This document shows positions 14,774 through 16,683 of a stretch of 16,683 nucleotides of DNA, piece by piece. Origin of the DNA: JBDRNO01 sp043811005 (lineage in GTDB: Bacteria; Bacteroidota; Bacteroidia; NORP154); NCBI GenBank assembly GCA_043811005.1, contig JBDRNO010000170.1, forward strand, positions 1-16,683. The letters run 5' to 3'. A model generated the notes under the pieces. It saw nothing but the letters and a program-made list of their open reading frames with translations, was not told where the DNA came from and did no database searches. Each line of letters begins with the position of its first letter. The stretch's first letter is position 1. A program made the translations under genes and the position numbers.

Positions 14774-16683
14774 TTATACACTCTTTCTAATGAATAACCT
14801 GCTAAAAATTGATTTTTTCTTTTGCTTATCCTCTTCTTCATAATAAGAGGTATAATCATAAGTATAACCCCAACCATATCCTATTTTATTTTGTTTATAA
14901 TCGTTGACTATAATCCCAAGATTCTGAATCTTCTTGTCATCAAAGTACTCATTAATTAAATTCAAATCCTTTCTTTTGGTAAGATTATGTCTTACAACAT
15001 AAATATTAACATCTGAGTATTTGGATAGCAATAAAGAATCAGTAACCAGGCAAAGTGGCGGTGTATCAATAATAATTATATCATAAAGTTCCTTTAATTC
15101 AATCATTAAATTTTCCATGTTTTTATTCCCGATCAATTCGGTGGGGTTAGGAGGTATAGGTCCGGCAGTTATGATATCAATATTCTCATATTGAGAATGT
15201 TGTATTATTTCGCTTAAAGTGACTCTTCCGATAAGATAATTTGTAATACCTTTTTCGTTTGTTAAATTAAAATTCTGGAATATCTTTGGTTTACGCAGAT
15301 CAGCTCCCAGTATAACCGTTTTCTTTCCCATAATAGCGAAAGCAGATGCAAGGTTAATTGAACAAAATGTTTTACCCTCTTTGCTTACAGAAGAAGTAAC
15401 AAGTACAGATAATTTTTCTTTTCCACCAGCAAGATAGTTGATGCTGGTACGTATAGACCTAAATGACTCGGAAATCAATGATCGCGGATGATCGACAACA
15501 ACCAGGTCGCTTTCATTTTTATTATGACCAACAATAGATAATACAGGTATTTTAGTGCATTTTTCCAGATCATTTCTATCAGCGATCTTTTCATTAAAAT
15601 ACTCCAATAAAAACACTACTAAGCCGGCTATAACCAATCCAGCAATAATTGATGTAATATATATCTTAGAAATATTTGGACCTACATAAGATATCCTGTA
15701 TGGTGTAGCCCAATCCAATACTAAGACTTTGGGTACCCTTGATCCCTTTGCTATACTTGCCTCTGCCTTCTTCTTAAGTAAATATGTATACAAATCATTA
15801 TTTAATTTATAATCTCTTTTAATATTAAAATACTTTCTTCCAACAGAAGGAATATTCTGCAATTTAAATTCCACAAATTCAATCTGTTTGTTGAGAAGCT
15901 CATAATCACTTTTCTGTTTTTCAATTATCGCTTTTATATTCTCAATTATTATTTCCTTTGACACATTTATTTCATTATTTAACATTTTCCAGGTATCATT
16001 AGTAGTTGTAATATCATACGATAATTTCATTTTCTGACTATATAAACTAATCAACTGTTCCAATAAACTAAATATAACGCTGTTCCTGGTAACAAAAGAT
16101 GGTACAATTATTCCTCTTGCATCATCATTATTTTGAATATAATCAATAAGTTGATTGTAATAATTAAGGTTATATTCCATATCCAGCTTCTTTCTTTCTA
16201 GCATTGTTATTTCCGGAATTAGCTTTTCCCCTTCCAGGTCTATTCTGTCAACATTACTTCTTGATTGAAAGGATTCCAATTTATCTTCCACAATTATCAA
16301 AGTGTCTAAAATGCTATTTATACGATCATCAACGAAATCCATAACATTTGTAGCAATCTGTGCATTCTTTTCCAAGCCATCATTAATATAAACCTCTATA
16401 AATTTATTAATAAAATCCATCTCTTTATTCATTTCAGTACCCTGTCGTGATATAACCAAAATAGAAGATTCTTTTTCCTCAGTAGCAATCCCCAAGCCGT
16501 CCTGATAAGTAATAGCTAAACGATCAATATCATTGATCCTGAAACAATATAATTTCTCACTAAAAAATTCAGAACTATATTTTTGCATTAACTTTAACCT
16601 AACCTTGTTATTATTCAAAATAAATGGTTCATCGAAATAATATTCTTTCCCTTTAAAATCCCCATTTTTTTTATTTCCAAGAA
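14774..16683 (-). CDS. Wzc-like exopolysaccharide tyrosine autokinase (5' partial)
   Basis: The frame is open to the right edge, reading ...GDFKGKEYYFDEPFI before codon 16618, which is TTG and not a convincing start. The first transmembrane segment and start thus lie outside. Numbering from that TTG: a long periplasmic Wzz-type region with helical stretches (about 60-290), a GNVR-type stretch (IPSVGRKYFNIKRDY at 256-270), PYRISYVGP, a second membrane helix (about 318-340), the ESFRSIRTS motif (384-392), Walker A SSVSKEGKT (409-417; K416), Walker A' VILGADLRKP (435-444; D440), Walker B IIIIDTPP (514-521), and a C-terminal Tyr cluster (about 581-593) ending in a basic tail. Such kinases phosphorylate their own Tyr tail and control polysaccharide chain length and export at the inner membrane. 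Polysaccharide genes are expected beyond the right edge, though none is visible here. Confidence 0.93.
   Translation of the reverse strand, partial: LGNKKNGDFKGKEYYFDEPFILNNNKVRLKLMQKYSSEFFSEKLYCFRINDIDRLAITYQDGLGIATEEKESSILVISRQGTEMNKEMDFINKFIEVYINDGLEKNAQIATNVMDFVDDRINSILDTLIIVEDKLESFQSRSNVDRIDLEGEKLIPEITMLERKKLDMEYNLNYYNQLIDYIQNNDDARGIIVPSFVTRNSVIFSLLEQLISLYSQKMKLSYDITTTNDTWKMLNNEINVSKEIIIENIKAIIEKQKSDYELLNKQIEFVEFKLQNIPSVGRKYFNIKRDYKLNNDLYTYLLKKKAEASIAKGSRVPKVLVLDWATPYRISYVGPNISKIYITSIIAGLVIAGLVVFLLEYFNEKIADRNDLEKCTKIPVLSIVGHNKNESDLVVVDHPRSLISESFRSIRTSINYLAGGKEKLSVLVTSSVSKEGKTFCSINLASAFAIMGKKTVILGADLRKPKIFQNFNLTNEKGITNYLIGRVTLSEIIQHSQYENIDIITAGPIPPNPTELIGNKNMENLMIELKELYDIIIIDTPPLCLVTDSLLLSKYSDVNIYVVRHNLTKRKDLNLINEYFDDKKIQNLGIIVNDYKQNKIGYGWGYTYDYTSYYEEEDKQKKKSIFSRLFIRKSV

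Noticed and set aside
16616..16618. TTG as the start of the kinase gene
   Set aside because: The frame continues upstream to the window edge, and the first membrane helix expected for this family is missing, so the gene is cut.

Overview
The window is AT-rich and looks like a chromosomal segment of a Bacteroidota bacterium. Two large genes end in type IX secretion (T9SS) type A sorting tails, and both are built from SprB-type repeats. There is a candidate TAnnTTTG promoter element, and the visible starts have A/T-rich leaders without clear Shine-Dalgarno sites. I cannot assign a genus from sequence alone.

Layout: positions 1-5796 (+) are the 3' part of a giant modular secreted adhesin-like protein, cut off by the left edge. 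It runs SprB module, six 69-72 aa FG-GAP repeats, seven SprB modules (three carrying an inserted F5/8C-like domain), a block of seven ~52 aa propeller-type repeats, and a T9SS tail. A 145-bp spacer follows. Positions 5942-12001 (+) encode a 2019-aa secreted reprolysin-like zinc metalloprotease: signal peptide, propeptide, HExxHxxGxxH catalytic domain, Ig-like region, PKD domain, eight SprB modules (four with the same inserted domain) and a T9SS tail. Convergent with it, and overlapping its last 8 bases, is a minus-strand run: a truncated Wzc-like tyrosine autokinase (14774 to the right edge), purA (13438-14721) and a saccharopine dehydrogenase-family gene (11994-13331). The minus-strand genes have 52- and 106-bp gaps, so an operon is possible but not shown.

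How they may work together: the two plus-strand genes look like a pair of cell-surface proteins that share a stalk architecture. One displays probable propellers and the other a protease. The same rare composite module (an SprB repeat with a ~128-aa galactose-binding-like domain inserted) occurs seven times across the two genes, and in part of the protease gene it sits in an exact 879-bp tandem duplication. The minus-strand genes are metabolic (IMP to AMP; amino acid metabolism) plus an exopolysaccharide-export regulator whose locus probably continues beyond the right edge.

The most distinctive signal is this composite module: two different insertion points for the same domain, recurrent spread within and between neighbouring genes, and cysteine patterns that vary in a coordinated way. 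No RNA gene, CRISPR array, insertion sequence or convincing intrinsic terminator was seen.
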